The notes: generated by a model from the letters alone, not told the origin. DNA of 64,000 bases from Arcticibacter sp045629565 (GCF_045629565.1 NZ_JAZQRL010000111.1:124001-188000); one strand, 5' to 3'; positions 17,726-26,014 are shown, counted from the stretch's first letter. Numbers and translations are program-made.

Positions 17726-19621
17726 ATGGAGATTTGGGGAGGAATTGAATGTACGATAAACCGTGTTGGAGACAGATACATGGACCAGTTGGAGTATTCA
17801 GGGCACTATGATCGCCTCAGCGATCTTGACCTGCTTGCCGGCTTAGGTATTAAAAAATTAAGGTATCCTGTTCTTTGGGAAAAACATCAGCCTGAAAATG
17901 GTCAAGAGATCGACTGGACGAGCACTTCCCAAAGGCTATCCCGGCTACTTGAGCTACATGTAGAGCCCATCGTTGGCTTGGTTCACCACGGTAGCGGACC
18001 TGCTTATGTAAGCATTGCCGACGAGTCCTTCGTAAACGGGCTCGCTGACTATGCTGGAAAGGTCGCCACTGAGTTCCCCTGGATTAACTATTACACGCCG
18101 GTAAATGAACCATTAACAACGGCGCGGTTTTGCGGCCTTTACGGTATCTGGCATCCACATGGATCAAGCTCCGAAACGTTTCTTCGCATTCTTATAAACG
18201 AATGTAAGGCCACGGTACTGGCCATGCAGAGCATCAGAAAGATTAACCCCGGTGCGATGTTGGTACAGACAGAGGATATGGGCAGAACGCATAGCACCCC
18301 TGCCCTACGTTACCAGGCCGATTTTGAAAATCACAGGCGCTGGCTTAGCCTGGATCTTCTTTGTGGTAAAGTGGGTTTAAATCACCCGCTCTACAAATAT
18401 TTGGTCCAGAACGGCATCTCCGAAGCTGACCTGGAATTCTTCCTGGAAAATCCCTGTCCACCCGATATCATCGGCATCAACCACTATCTTACCTCTGAAC
18501 GATATATTGATGAAAGGTTAGGCATATATCCTCCGCATACACACGGCGGAAACGGGAAACATCAGTACGCGGATGTTGAGGTAGTCAGGGTCGGCTGTAG
18601 AAAAGCATACGGTCCCTATCGGATACTAAAGGAGGTATGGAACAGATACAAGCTTCCAATCGCTGTTACGGAAGTTCATCTCCATTGCACACGGGAAGAA
18701 CAGATGAGGTGGTTTAACCGTGTACTTCAGGATGCGCGCAGGCTCGGGAAAGAACAAGCGGACGTCCGTGCAGTAACCGCATGGGCACTGCTGGGCTCGT
18801 TTGGCTGGAACTGTCTGCTCAGGGAAGAATGCGGCGATTATGAAGCGGGAGTTTTTGACGTTTCATCAGGAAGCCCGAGACCTACGGCGATGAGCTCCCT
18901 TATCCTTTCTGCTTCAGTAATGGATGTCAAGCCCAGACATCCATTACTGAAGCAGAAAGGATGGTGGGAACGCGATATTCGCATCTTATATCATAAAACC
19001 ATTCCGTTAAGATCCGCGATATCTAAATCAGTAGGACCGGTTCTACTCATTGTTGCAAAATCAGGTGTGATGGGCGGCACATTCGCACGCTTGTGTGAGC
19101 TTAGAAATATACCTTACAAACTGGTTAGTCGTGAAGAACTTCACCTCACTGGAGGATCAAGCCCTAAAGACCTGTTCCCTGAAACGAAGATTTGGGCGAT
19201 AGTAGACGCGATCGACAGTCAGACATACTCCCGAAGATACACCAGTTCGGGACCGGATTTGAACATCGCGAGAAAATCCGGAGCCCTTGCAGCCTTTGCC
19301 AAAAGGCACAACATGAAAATGGCAACATTTTCAGCAGATCTGCTTACCGAACACTATGTCATGTTACAGAACCCTGACACGCTCATGATTCGGACGGGGC
19401 TGTTTTCAACATCTGACTTTAACCACAGTCAAAAGCCGCTATCATCTAAGCGGATACAGCGAGTTTCATTCACTTCCACAGACGTAAGGGAACTTGTTAA
19501 CAACACCCTTGATCTGCTTCTTGACAACGAGAGGGGCATTTGGCACCTGGTTAATGCAAAACAGCACGATCTGTCTTCACCTGCAGGTGCAGATACCAAC
19601 ATACGGGTGTACCATCTTTAG
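17726..19621 (+). CDS. Fusion of GH1-like domain with RmlD/NAD(P)-binding reductase-like domain
   Basis: A 631-aa two-domain protein. Residues 1 to about 385 form a GH1-like barrel with acid/base E128 (YTPVNEP) and candidate nucleophile E316 (AVTEVHL). Residues about 438-631 form a Rossmann domain related to dTDP-4-dehydrorhamnose reductase, starting LLIVAKSGVMGGTFARLCELR. Its glycine motif is altered (usual GATGTLG reads KSGVMG), and I see no clear YxxxK pair, so reductase activity is uncertain. The interdomain linker (393-413) is encoded by a perfect 27-bp inverted repeat. GH1 plus RmlD fusions are usually annotated as dTDP-4-dehydrorhamnose reductase or family 1 glycosylhydrolase. It follows the glycosyltransferase gene and converges on the Mn-catalase gene. 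Confidence 0.82.
   Translation: MEIWGGIECTINRVGDRYMDQLEYSGHYDRLSDLDLLAGLGIKKLRYPVLWEKHQPENGQEIDWTSTSQRLSRLLELHVEPIVGLVHHGSGPAYVSIADESFVNGLADYAGKVATEFPWINYYTPVNEPLTTARFCGLYGIWHPHGSSSETFLRILINECKATVLAMQSIRKINPGAMLVQTEDMGRTHSTPALRYQADFENHRRWLSLDLLCGKVGLNHPLYKYLVQNGISEADLEFFLENPCPPDIIGINHYLTSERYIDERLGIYPPHTHGGNGKHQYADVEVVRVGCRKAYGPYRILKEVWNRYKLPIAVTEVHLHCTREEQMRWFNRVLQDARRLGKEQADVRAVTAWALLGSFGWNCLLREECGDYEAGVFDVSSGSPRPTAMSSLILSASVMDVKPRHPLLKQKGWWERDIRILYHKTIPLRSAISKSVGPVLLIVAKSGVMGGTFARLCELRNIPYKLVSREELHLTGGSSPKDLFPETKIWAIVDAIDSQTYSRRYTSSGPDLNIARKSGALAAFAKRHNMKMATFSADLLTEHYVMLQNPDTLMIRTGLFSTSDFNHSQKPLSSKRIQRVSFTSTDVRELVNNTLDLLLDNERGIWHLVNAKQHDLSSPAGADTNIRVYHL
18902..18962. repeat. Perfect 27-bp inverted repeat inside a coding sequence
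   Basis: Arms 18902-18928 and 18936-18962 are exact reverse complements around a 7-nt loop (AAGCCCA). The reading frame of the GH1-RmlD fusion continues through it without a stop. The right arm encodes RHPLLKQKGWW-type linker sequence that I recall as conserved in relatives, so the left arm may be a templated inverted copy. No T-run follows. Confidence 0.9.
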
Positions 19622-19623
19622 GA

Positions 19624-19682
19624 TTCTCAGCAAGATGAATAACCCGTAACGATTCTTTACGGGTTATTCATCTTGCTGAGAA
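19624..19682. terminator. Perfect 26-bp hairpin between convergent genes
   Basis: Arms 19624-19649 and 19657-19682 are perfect reverse complements around a 7-nt loop (CGATTCT). They fill the whole 61-bp gap between the GH1-RmlD fusion (ends 19621) and the Mn-catalase gene (ends 19683). The position fits a bidirectional terminator, although neither side has a long T-run. Confidence 0.75.
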
Positions 19683-20549
19683 CTATAACAGACTATCGGC
19701 TATATTATTAGTGCCGTCTGGCTTCATTTGCTCCATCTGGGCGTATGCCTCAGGAATCGGAGGACTTAATTTGGGTTCAGAACCCAAAGGAACACCGTGA
19801 ACAAACGTAAACTCGCCCTTGCCATCGATCGATGGCCCCTGGCTCCAGCGGGTGCCGGGATTTTCAGGGTGATCGAGATTTGTAGACACAAAAGCGTAGT
19901 TAAACTCGCTTGGCCCTTCAGTCTGCGGGAAACTGTTCGGAATAGGATGAACGCTCTTCAAGCCACCCAACTCTTCGAGGACAGCGAGCCATTGGTTTTG
20001 GTGCATGGTGTCACGTGCGATAAGGAAAGATAGCATATCTTTCATTCCTGGATCTTCGGTTGAGTTCCAGAGTCTGGTGGCAAGCACCCGGCCTGTCGAT
20101 TCCGCCATTACATTTGCGTACATATCCGCTGCAAGATTGCCACTCGCAACCACCCATGAACCGTTAAAAGGTACCCCGTTCGCATCGGCAGCCATCGCGG
20201 CAAGACCAGTCGATAAATAATGACGGGGATCCATACCGCCCATAATTTCCTTTACAACAGGGTTCGCCGTAACAATCTGGTCAATCACTCCCCCAGACGC
20301 ACCTTCCAGGTTTAACGCAACTGCGGTACAAAGCATTTCAATATGGGAAATCTCCTCAGTTCCTGTCTCAAGGAGCATGTCGCGGTACTTCGTCGGGCCG
20401 CGATTTCCCCATGCCTGGAAAAGGTATTGCAAACATACTCTGATTTCACCCTCTATTCCGCCAATAGCTTGCTGAAGCAGCCTCGCAAATTGTGGATCCG
20501 GTTTGTCGACCCTTACAGTGTACTGGGTCCTTTTGTCGTGAAAAAACAT
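19683..20549 (-). CDS. Manganese catalase
   Basis: A non-haem catalase that breaks down hydrogen peroxide with a di-manganese centre, cytoplasmic, 288 aa. The metal ligands fit the family positions exactly or within one or two residues: E35 (EGEIR), E66 and H69 (EEISHIE), E150 (MAESTGR) and H183 (DTMHQNQW). The C-terminal part with YPSQG-like loops (TRWSQGPSIDGKGEF) is also typical. It lies 115 bp downstream of the cyanophycinase-like gene on the same strand and ends against a strong hairpin. Its presence supports reading 15-26 kb as a stress-protection region. Confidence 0.95.
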   Translation of the reverse strand: MFFHDKRTQYTVRVDKPDPQFARLLQQAIGGIEGEIRVCLQYLFQAWGNRGPTKYRDMLLETGTEEISHIEMLCTAVALNLEGASGGVIDQIVTANPVVKEIMGGMDPRHYLSTGLAAMAADANGVPFNGSWVVASGNLAADMYANVMAESTGRVLATRLWNSTEDPGMKDMLSFLIARDTMHQNQWLAVLEELGGLKSVHPIPNSFPQTEGPSEFNYAFVSTNLDHPENPGTRWSQGPSIDGKGEFTFVHGVPLGSEPKLSPPIPEAYAQMEQMKPDGTNNIADSLL

Positions 20550-20664
20550 AGTGTAGATTTTAGATGGTAAAAGATAAATTAACTAATCACCTGAACAACA
20601 ACTACATCACGATCGGGTTTAATGTATAAATACCGTTTTTGAAAGGAAAGTACGTAGTAAAAAA

Positions 20665-21546
20665 CTACCAGTGTGGCGGATTATTCCGCGGTATTTTATA
20701 AGCGCAACCTGCAGACAACATCCTTACATTAAGGTCGTGGATGTATATTTTTTCTGTCGATCCATGATCCAGAATGTTCGAATCGGTAATACCGAAACCT
20801 TCCACGACGATGACGATACCGCTGCCCACAACTTCTGCATCCTCTCCATTGCGAACAATCACCGCAGTATCCTCCTCAATACCCACTCCTATACATGTAG
20901 GATTGCTGGCAATTACCTGAGCCATCCGAACAAACCTGCTACGATCCACAAAGTGGGTATCGATGCATACATCTTTCAGGAATTCCAATCCGGTAGTGAC
21001 TTTGATCCCACCCGCGATCTGTTGTACTTCCTTATTCCCCGCGTAAATCATAGGTGTAGATAGGGCCATGGCGCCTGCGCTCGTTCCTCCTACAATCAGC
21101 TTATCAAAAATATACCGCTCTTTCAGGGTCCTTAGAAATCTGGTTCCCCCGTATATGGAAGTCAACTTCAGCTGATCGCCACCGCTAAAGTAAACCGCAT
21201 CAGCCTGGCTGGCACGTTGGACGATCTCGCTTTGAAACTCCTCTTGGAGAATATCTGACCTGATATCATGATGTATATGGCCAAGCTCGCTTACCCCAAG
21301 CTCACCAAAGGCCCTTTTGTAGTCGGCGAAATAGGCTTCTCCGTCAGAGCTGCCGCTGGTAACCAACTCAATGACTGGGTTTTCCTTTTTTATGAGGCCC
21401 ACGAAGGCTTTCAATACCTCCAGGGGCTTTGTCGCACCTTTCTTCTCTGGCTCCTGATCTCCCTTGTCTTCGTGTCCGCCAACAATAAATAGAACCCCGT
21501 TAGGAACAGGAGCCGAAAATTGATTAGTCTCTTTCATCATGAACAA
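20665..21546 (-). CDS. Cyanophycinase-like peptidase (S51 family)
   Basis: A serine exopeptidase-like enzyme of 293 aa. The S51 hallmarks are present: the nucleophile in GTSAGA (S156), YFSGGDQ (119-125) and an N-terminal VPNGVLFIVGGHED. Cyanophycinases cleave the Asp-Arg polymer cyanophycin to dipeptides. No signal peptide is seen. No cyanophycin synthetase is in the window, so the true substrate may be another beta-linked or acidic peptide. M3 or M4 could be the start. It follows the DUF1264/OBAP lipoprotein gene after 6 bp, so the two are co-transcribed. Confidence 0.85.
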   Translation of the reverse strand: MFMMKETNQFSAPVPNGVLFIVGGHEDKGDQEPEKKGATKPLEVLKAFVGLIKKENPVIELVTSGSSDGEAYFADYKRAFGELGVSELGHIHHDIRSDILQEEFQSEIVQRASQADAVYFSGGDQLKLTSIYGGTRFLRTLKERYIFDKLIVGGTSAGAMALSTPMIYAGNKEVQQIAGGIKVTTGLEFLKDVCIDTHFVDRSRFVRMAQVIASNPTCIGVGIEEDTAVIVRNGEDAEVVGSGIVIVVEGFGITDSNILDHGSTEKIYIHDLNVRMLSAGCAYKIPRNNPPHW

Positions 21547-21552
21547 TAGTGC

Positions 21553-22320
21553 TTATTTGATCTGGTGTTTATGCTGCGCAGAATCAGCCTTATTACTAAC
21601 TGTAAATTGTCTGACTTCTCCCCGTTCCCAGGCATTGGCTCCTGAGGCTACCGGAGGAGCAACGATATCCTTCCTCTGCTCGCGGATTTTAGCGGTTGAA
21701 ACGCCAAAACGCTTATCTCTCTCTTCAACAAGATGCGGGTGTATCTGCCCGTCCTTTGTGAAGCCCATCATGATCATCGGAGAACCTACCGGCAGTGATC
21801 GCTCCTGATCGGTATGCCAGGTATGGATGGTCTTTCCATAAGTCGATACGAGTTTCTCCATTAGCTCATGCTCCGCAGCCTGCGGAATGCCCGGTGCTAT
21901 GAGAGTACCCGACTTCACCTCGTATTGATGGCTATGCCATAATTTTTTCTCTTCTTCCGGAAGTTTTTTGAACAGAGCCTCCGAGATGATATATTCAATA
22001 CCCATGATTTTGGCATCTTTACCGTTGCCGTCGAAAATGATCGCCTGATGCACGTCTTCGTTAAGCTGCTGTACATAGTGGTGAGCTTCCATCTGTGCTT
22101 CAGGGTTTCCATTGTAGAAATGAAAACCGTCCAGATAAGTATTAAAATGCCTAAGAGGATTCTTACTCTGTAGCAGGTCAGCGCCGGTCTCTAACAGACG
22201 ATCTTTAGAGGTCTTTTCGTCGCCCGGGGCCTGCACGTTTGAAGGAGTATTATTTCCTCCGCAGGAGGCAAGGAAAACAGTTGCGCAAAGCAGGGTGAAT
22301 GTATTCTTCATAGTGAACAA
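21553..22320 (-). CDS. DUF1264 / oil-body-associated (OBAP-like) lipoprotein
   Basis: A 255-aa lipoprotein with a signal sequence and lipobox FLASCGGN (Cys20). The conserved DUF1264 region runs from about 55 to 215 and contains HFNTYLDGFHFYNGNPEAQMEAHHY, QAIIFDGNGKDAKIMGIEYIIS and LWHSHQYEVKSGTL. Plant relatives associate with oil bodies; the bacterial role is unknown. The many His residues (HAGF-, HHY-, HSH-type) could bind metal, but this is speculation. It starts the two-gene unit with the cyanophycinase-like gene and lies in the same strand run as baeRF, OBAP, cyanophycinase and Mn-catalase. Confidence 0.82.
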   Translation of the reverse strand: MFTMKNTFTLLCATVFLASCGGNNTPSNVQAPGDEKTSKDRLLETGADLLQSKNPLRHFNTYLDGFHFYNGNPEAQMEAHHYVQQLNEDVHQAIIFDGNGKDAKIMGIEYIISEALFKKLPEEEKKLWHSHQYEVKSGTLIAPGIPQAAEHELMEKLVSTYGKTIHTWHTDQERSLPVGSPMIMMGFTKDGQIHPHLVEERDKRFGVSTAKIREQRKDIVAPPVASGANAWERGEVRQFTVSNKADSAQHKHQIK

Positions 22321-22367
22321 GTAATCATAGGACTAACATATTCGCGTCTTCAATGGTTTATCATAGC

Positions 22368-22437
22368 AAAGAAAGAGGTATTTATCACCCGGCGATTGCG
22401 TAAAACACGTCGCAGAATGAAAGATACCTCTTTCTTT
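22368..22437 (-). terminator. Hairpin downstream of the baeRF-type gene
   Basis: Arms 22368-22381 and 22424-22437 pair perfectly over 14 bp (AAAGAAAGAGGTAT and its complement) with a 42-nt apical region that can fold partly on itself. It lies just beyond the stop of the gene ending at 22452. On the minus strand the stem ends in a pyrimidine-rich stretch, fitting termination. Confidence 0.6.
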
Positions 22438-22451
22438 TAATTTGATAAAAA

Positions 22452-23621
22452 CTAAGCCTTGAACCTCAGAAAAGCTGCCATCGAACTTTCTTTTGGCATC
22501 TTTTCCTTTGGAAGAACATAAACAGCCCCTCCATTAGATAAGGTATTGATGATGGCTTTGTTGACTAAGCATTCATCACCTTCCTGCTTTTCAGGATGAA
22601 CAACAAGCTTGTTATCCGCCTCGTTGAATGTACCCCATACGTGGAAATTTTCCATGACGAAGAGGTCAGATATCTGGGCATAGTAGCTCGCCGGAATGAT
22701 CTTTTCGGGCATAGAAGTAGTGAGGTCTGTCGCTACCTGATTATAATAATTATGCAGCGCCTTCTTCGCCTCCTCCTTTAGCAGTGGCTCCGCGATCTTC
22801 TTTGCTCTTTCGTACAGGGCATTTAATCCTTCGTGATCAAAATTGCCCGTGATGTTTTCTTCTGCGATATGTTTGTAGCGTGAGTTCTGCCGGTAGTAGC
22901 CAACCATATACTCGACTGAAGAAAGGATCAAGGGTGCCTTTTCGTTGGCCAGCACCTCGGTCCACAACGTTTGATCTACCTCTTTAAGATACTGAGCGAT
23001 ATACTCTTTCTCGTCGGCAAGACCGCTTCCATGGCCATGAAAATTGGCCTCTGCACCTGGGGCGTTCCCGCCACCGCGGAAAAGCTTCCTTTCGTCCTTT
23101 TCTTCAAAGTGGATCACATCATCCATTCCCAGAGGCAGACCTTCTACCTCAACTTTCTGCATTCCATACCCGTTCCCCCTATAGAAGTTGCAGGCATCCT
23201 TACTAAATACCAGAAGATAGAAATACGCCGTATGGGTAATATATGGAATTAACGGGCTCAGATAAAATGAACTGTTCACGTGAAGTTCTTCCTTAACCTT
23301 TATCGGAATACGATACGCCTTGAAAAATCCATCAGCGATAAAAACCGCCAGCCCGTCAGAAAGCTGATACCAGAAAGTTTCATGCTTCAGAAGGTCGTAC
23401 GCCGGCTGCAGCAACTTGTCGATTTCCAACTTCTCTTTTCCTTTGGCAGCCAGAAGTCTCGCACACTCCTGTAAATTGTTCTTGAATACAATCAAGTCCT
23501 GCTTCTCATTGATCTCTGCACCGGATTTGTGAGTTGGCAGATAAATAGATACACACGTAGAAGCCTTATAATTAGTGAGCTCTGTAAATTTTTCTTTTAC
23601 TAAATCTTCCATCATCATCAT
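22452..23621 (-). CDS. baeRF-type (bacterial archaeo-eukaryotic release factor-like) protein
   Basis: A 389-aa cytoplasmic protein resembling the baeRF families, relatives of archaeal/eukaryotic peptide-release factor eRF1 thought to act on stalled ribosomes or RNA. Visible family features are CVSIYLPTHKSGAE near the start, WYQLSDGLAVFIADGFFKAYRIP, FYLLVFSKDACNFYRGNGYGM and a C-terminal NGGAVYVLPKEKMP. In the middle is a Gly/His-rich loop (RGGGNAPGAEANFHGHG). The exact subfamily is uncertain. It lies 54 bp downstream of a 75-aa protein gene. Such proteins are often found near stress genes, as here. Confidence 0.75.
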   Translation of the reverse strand: MMMMEDLVKEKFTELTNYKASTCVSIYLPTHKSGAEINEKQDLIVFKNNLQECARLLAAKGKEKLEIDKLLQPAYDLLKHETFWYQLSDGLAVFIADGFFKAYRIPIKVKEELHVNSSFYLSPLIPYITHTAYFYLLVFSKDACNFYRGNGYGMQKVEVEGLPLGMDDVIHFEEKDERKLFRGGGNAPGAEANFHGHGSGLADEKEYIAQYLKEVDQTLWTEVLANEKAPLILSSVEYMVGYYRQNSRYKHIAEENITGNFDHEGLNALYERAKKIAEPLLKEEAKKALHNYYNQVATDLTTSMPEKIIPASYYAQISDLFVMENFHVWGTFNEADNKLVVHPEKQEGDECLVNKAIINTLSNGGAVYVLPKEKMPKESSMAAFLRFKA

Positions 23622-23675
23622 CTTTTTTATACAGGGCCCCTGAGGCCCCGCATTTGTTAATCCTTTGAACAGCGA

Positions 23676-23903
23676 TTATTGATCGGGTTCATCCTCGCGC
23701 CCCTTATTTACATTTCTGTTGGGGTGCCTTACACTAACGTTGTCTGAAGTCTGGTCGGGACCTTCCATGAAACGCTCTGCAAGCTCTTCATCCGTCTTCA
23801 GGTCGGTCACTGCAAAAGCATCTTTAAGCCCTGAACCTTCTCTTCCACTGCCTGATGGCTTTCCTTTTGGCGGCACAAACACGCCATTTTTAGTTTTTCC
23901 CAT
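23676..23903 (-). CDS. Small hydrophilic protein of unknown function (75 aa)
   Basis: A short, highly charged protein without a membrane segment. It begins MGKTKNGVFVPPKGKPSGSGREGSGLKDAF and continues with acidic TDLKTDEELAERF and VRHPNRNVNKG segments. Low hydrophobicity suggests it is disordered. Its position directly upstream of the baeRF gene, on the same strand, and its independent start after a 216-bp divergent region support a real gene. I believe similar small proteins occur beside baeRF genes in related Bacteroidota, but I cannot confirm this here. Confidence 0.72.
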   Translation of the reverse strand: MGKTKNGVFVPPKGKPSGSGREGSGLKDAFAVTDLKTDEELAERFMEGPDQTSDNVSVRHPNRNVNKGREDEPDQ

Positions 23904-24119
23904 AGTAATAGATGTTTTTCAATAGCAACAAAAATTCCATTGAGCTGCTTTAATTATTTTTATTTTCTTAAAGTATAAACAATCAAGGACAACCGCTGAC
24001 GTGCTAATTCACAATCGGGCAAACATCATCTGATGTAACGTGTTTTCTCTTCATCTGCTTTACCTAATAAATAACCAAAAGATGAAAAACATTCAATATC
24101 TAAAGAAGAAAGGACTTCT

Positions 24120-25274
24120 ATGTTAGCGACAAACTACCGGGGCCCCTTCAGGATCCGTGTTGATCAAAAGCCCTATCCGGAAATATTGCATCCGGACGAT
24201 GCCATTGTTCGCGTGACCCGGTCCTGCATTTGCGGATCTGACTTACACCTCTATGGCGGACTGGTTCCCGACACACGTGTCGGCATGACTTTTGGCCATG
24301 AATTCATTGGTGTTGTAGAGGATATAGGTCCGGGAGTGACGAAACTTAAAGTGGGAGATCATGTCATGGTTCCCTTTAACATTGCCTGTGGGAAATGCGC
24401 ATTCTGCAAGCAGGAGCTATATGGCAACTGTCATGAATCAAACCCCGAGGCAACCGCGGTGGGTGGTATTTTCGGATACTCCCATACGGCCGGAGGCTAC
24501 GATGGTGGCCAGGCAGAGTACGTAAGAGTGCCCTATGCGAACGTAGGGCCGACCGTTATTCCTGATGGCATGGATCCTGATGACGCGGTATTACTGACGG
24601 ATGTAGTGCCTACCGCCTACCAGGCGGCAGAAATGGCTGGCATTCAGAAGGGCGACACCGTAGTTATCTTCGGAGCCGGCCCTATCGGAATTATGGCTGC
24701 TAAATGCTCATGGCTCTTTGGTGCCGGACGAGTGATTGTCATTGACCATCTTGAATACAGACTCGAGTTTGTCCGCAACTACGCCGACTGCGAAGCATAT
24801 AACTTCAGGTCTCTGGAAGATCCAGTGGTATTCATCAAGAAGACGACTGACTGGATGGGAGCCGATGTATGTATCGACGCTGTTGGCGGTGATGCAGCTG
24901 GTAACACCATGCAAACAATTACTGGAAGAAAGATGCTGCTTCAGGCCGGGTCTGCCACAGCTCTTCACTGGGCGATAAACTCGGTAAAAAAAGGTGGAAT
25001 TGTATCTATCGTCGGAGTGTACGGTCCAACTGATAATCTGGTTCCAATTGGCAATGTCGTCAACAAAGGTATTACCATCCGGGCAAACCAGGCTTCAGTC
25101 AAACGACTATTACCCAAAATGATTGAACATGTGCAGGCAGGGCGACTTGATCCTAAGGGAATCATCACTCACCGGATTCCTTTGGAAGAAGCCGCTGATG
25201 CATACCATATATTCTCAGCGAAGCTCGACAACTGTATTAAGCCCATTCTGATTCCGCCGGCAGCTAGAATTTAA
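24120..25274 (+). CDS. Zinc-dependent alcohol dehydrogenase (formaldehyde dehydrogenase-like)
   Basis: A medium-chain dehydrogenase/reductase of 384 aa that should oxidise an alcohol or aldehyde adduct with NAD. Catalytic zinc ligands are C38 (SCICGSD) and H60/E61 (FGHEFIG). Structural zinc cysteines are C90, C93, C96 and C104 (ACGKCAFCKQELYGNC). The nucleotide-binding motif is GAGPIG (185-190). The long insertion after the structural zinc site resembles glutathione-independent formaldehyde dehydrogenases. It has a good AAGAAAGGA ribosome-binding site before ATG 24120 and is followed after 11 bp by a tail-anchored protein gene. The natural substrate is uncertain. Confidence 0.9.
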   Translation: MLATNYRGPFRIRVDQKPYPEILHPDDAIVRVTRSCICGSDLHLYGGLVPDTRVGMTFGHEFIGVVEDIGPGVTKLKVGDHVMVPFNIACGKCAFCKQELYGNCHESNPEATAVGGIFGYSHTAGGYDGGQAEYVRVPYANVGPTVIPDGMDPDDAVLLTDVVPTAYQAAEMAGIQKGDTVVIFGAGPIGIMAAKCSWLFGAGRVIVIDHLEYRLEFVRNYADCEAYNFRSLEDPVVFIKKTTDWMGADVCIDAVGGDAAGNTMQTITGRKMLLQAGSATALHWAINSVKKGGIVSIVGVYGPTDNLVPIGNVVNKGITIRANQASVKRLLPKMIEHVQAGRLDPKGIITHRIPLEEAADAYHIFSAKLDNCIKPILIPPAARI

Positions 25275-25285
25275 AACATACGACC

Positions 25286-25774
25286 ATGGAAAACTCACTA
25301 GAAGAAAAATATAAGGACAAGAACGGCTGGGCAATTGATGCTGATCCGAAGAATGATCCCACGTACCCAATGAAAAAACGCAGTAATGAAGAACATAAAG
25401 GCTACACCTGGGAACGCCCAACCCAGCAGTTCGTCGATATTGAGGTACTGCACTCAAACGAGCGTCCTAACGTCACTGCGGTCTTTGGAACGTCAACCCC
25501 ACCTTCTGGCCTCAGCGGGATGATCAGGAGGAAGGCCTTTCAATACAGCGAAAACCACTACGGACATTGGCTCCCGCTTATCCTGGCCGACCGCATAAAC
25601 GTAGTTGAAGGAATTGTTGATGATTTAAAGCGAGGACATATTCCGAACATTTTTGCGGAGAGAGGGTGGAACGCTGAATGGAAATATAATCGCAAAGCGG
25701 CTGTTACAAAGATTGCTGTAGGCCTGGCACTAACGGCATTACTTGTGCTGAAGATGAGCAAAAAGTCAAAATAA
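25286..25774 (+). CDS. Tail-anchored protein of unknown function (162 aa)
   Basis: I do not recognise a named domain. The first 65 residues are hydrophilic and include KNGWAIDADPKNDPTYPMKKR. A middle part reads PPSGLSGMIRRKAFQYSENHYGHWLPLILADRINVVEGIVDDL. The C-terminus carries one hydrophobic helix (about 138-156) followed by KMSKKSK, so it may be anchored in the inner membrane with the bulk in the cytoplasm. It lies 11 bp after the alcohol dehydrogenase gene and ends in a clear terminator, so the two genes form a unit. Confidence 0.75.
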   Translation: MENSLEEKYKDKNGWAIDADPKNDPTYPMKKRSNEEHKGYTWERPTQQFVDIEVLHSNERPNVTAVFGTSTPPSGLSGMIRRKAFQYSENHYGHWLPLILADRINVVEGIVDDLKRGHIPNIFAERGWNAEWKYNRKAAVTKIAVGLALTALLVLKMSKKSK

Positions 25775-25813
25775 AGTAAGAAGGCGGGGTTATACACCTC
25801 GCCTTCTTACTTT
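25773..25813 (+). terminator. Rho-independent terminator
   Basis: Arms 25773-25789 and 25797-25813 pair over 17 bp with one G-U pair around a 7-nt loop (TTATACA), and T residues follow. It lies at the stop codon of the 162-aa protein gene and closes the alcohol dehydrogenase unit. The rest of 25814-26014 shows no gene I can support. Confidence 0.85.
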
Positions 25814-26014
25814 TGTCGCCTCCTAAAACGTCCCAAGACGCGGGCACCTAATCCAGGTCTCTCAGTACCTGCTGTATGTATTCAACTATCTTTCTTAGAG
25901 TTTCCATAAGTATTTCGCTTTGAAGCAAATATCCCCACGAAACACGTATGGAAAAATGACTGTACTGACTTTTTTGGATGATGCAGGCCCCGGTTCACAT
26001 TTGCCTCAATTTTT

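Noticed and set aside
24082..24126. 14-codon frame overlapping the alcohol dehydrogenase start, possible leader peptide
   Set aside because: It has no run of regulatory codons and no attenuator hairpin; the overlap is likely accidental.
25848..25907. 19-codon minus-strand frame (METLRKIVEYIQQ...) in the gap before the HAD gene
   Set aside because: It looks like an amphipathic helix, but it is too short to support, has no ribosome-binding site and no visible promoter.
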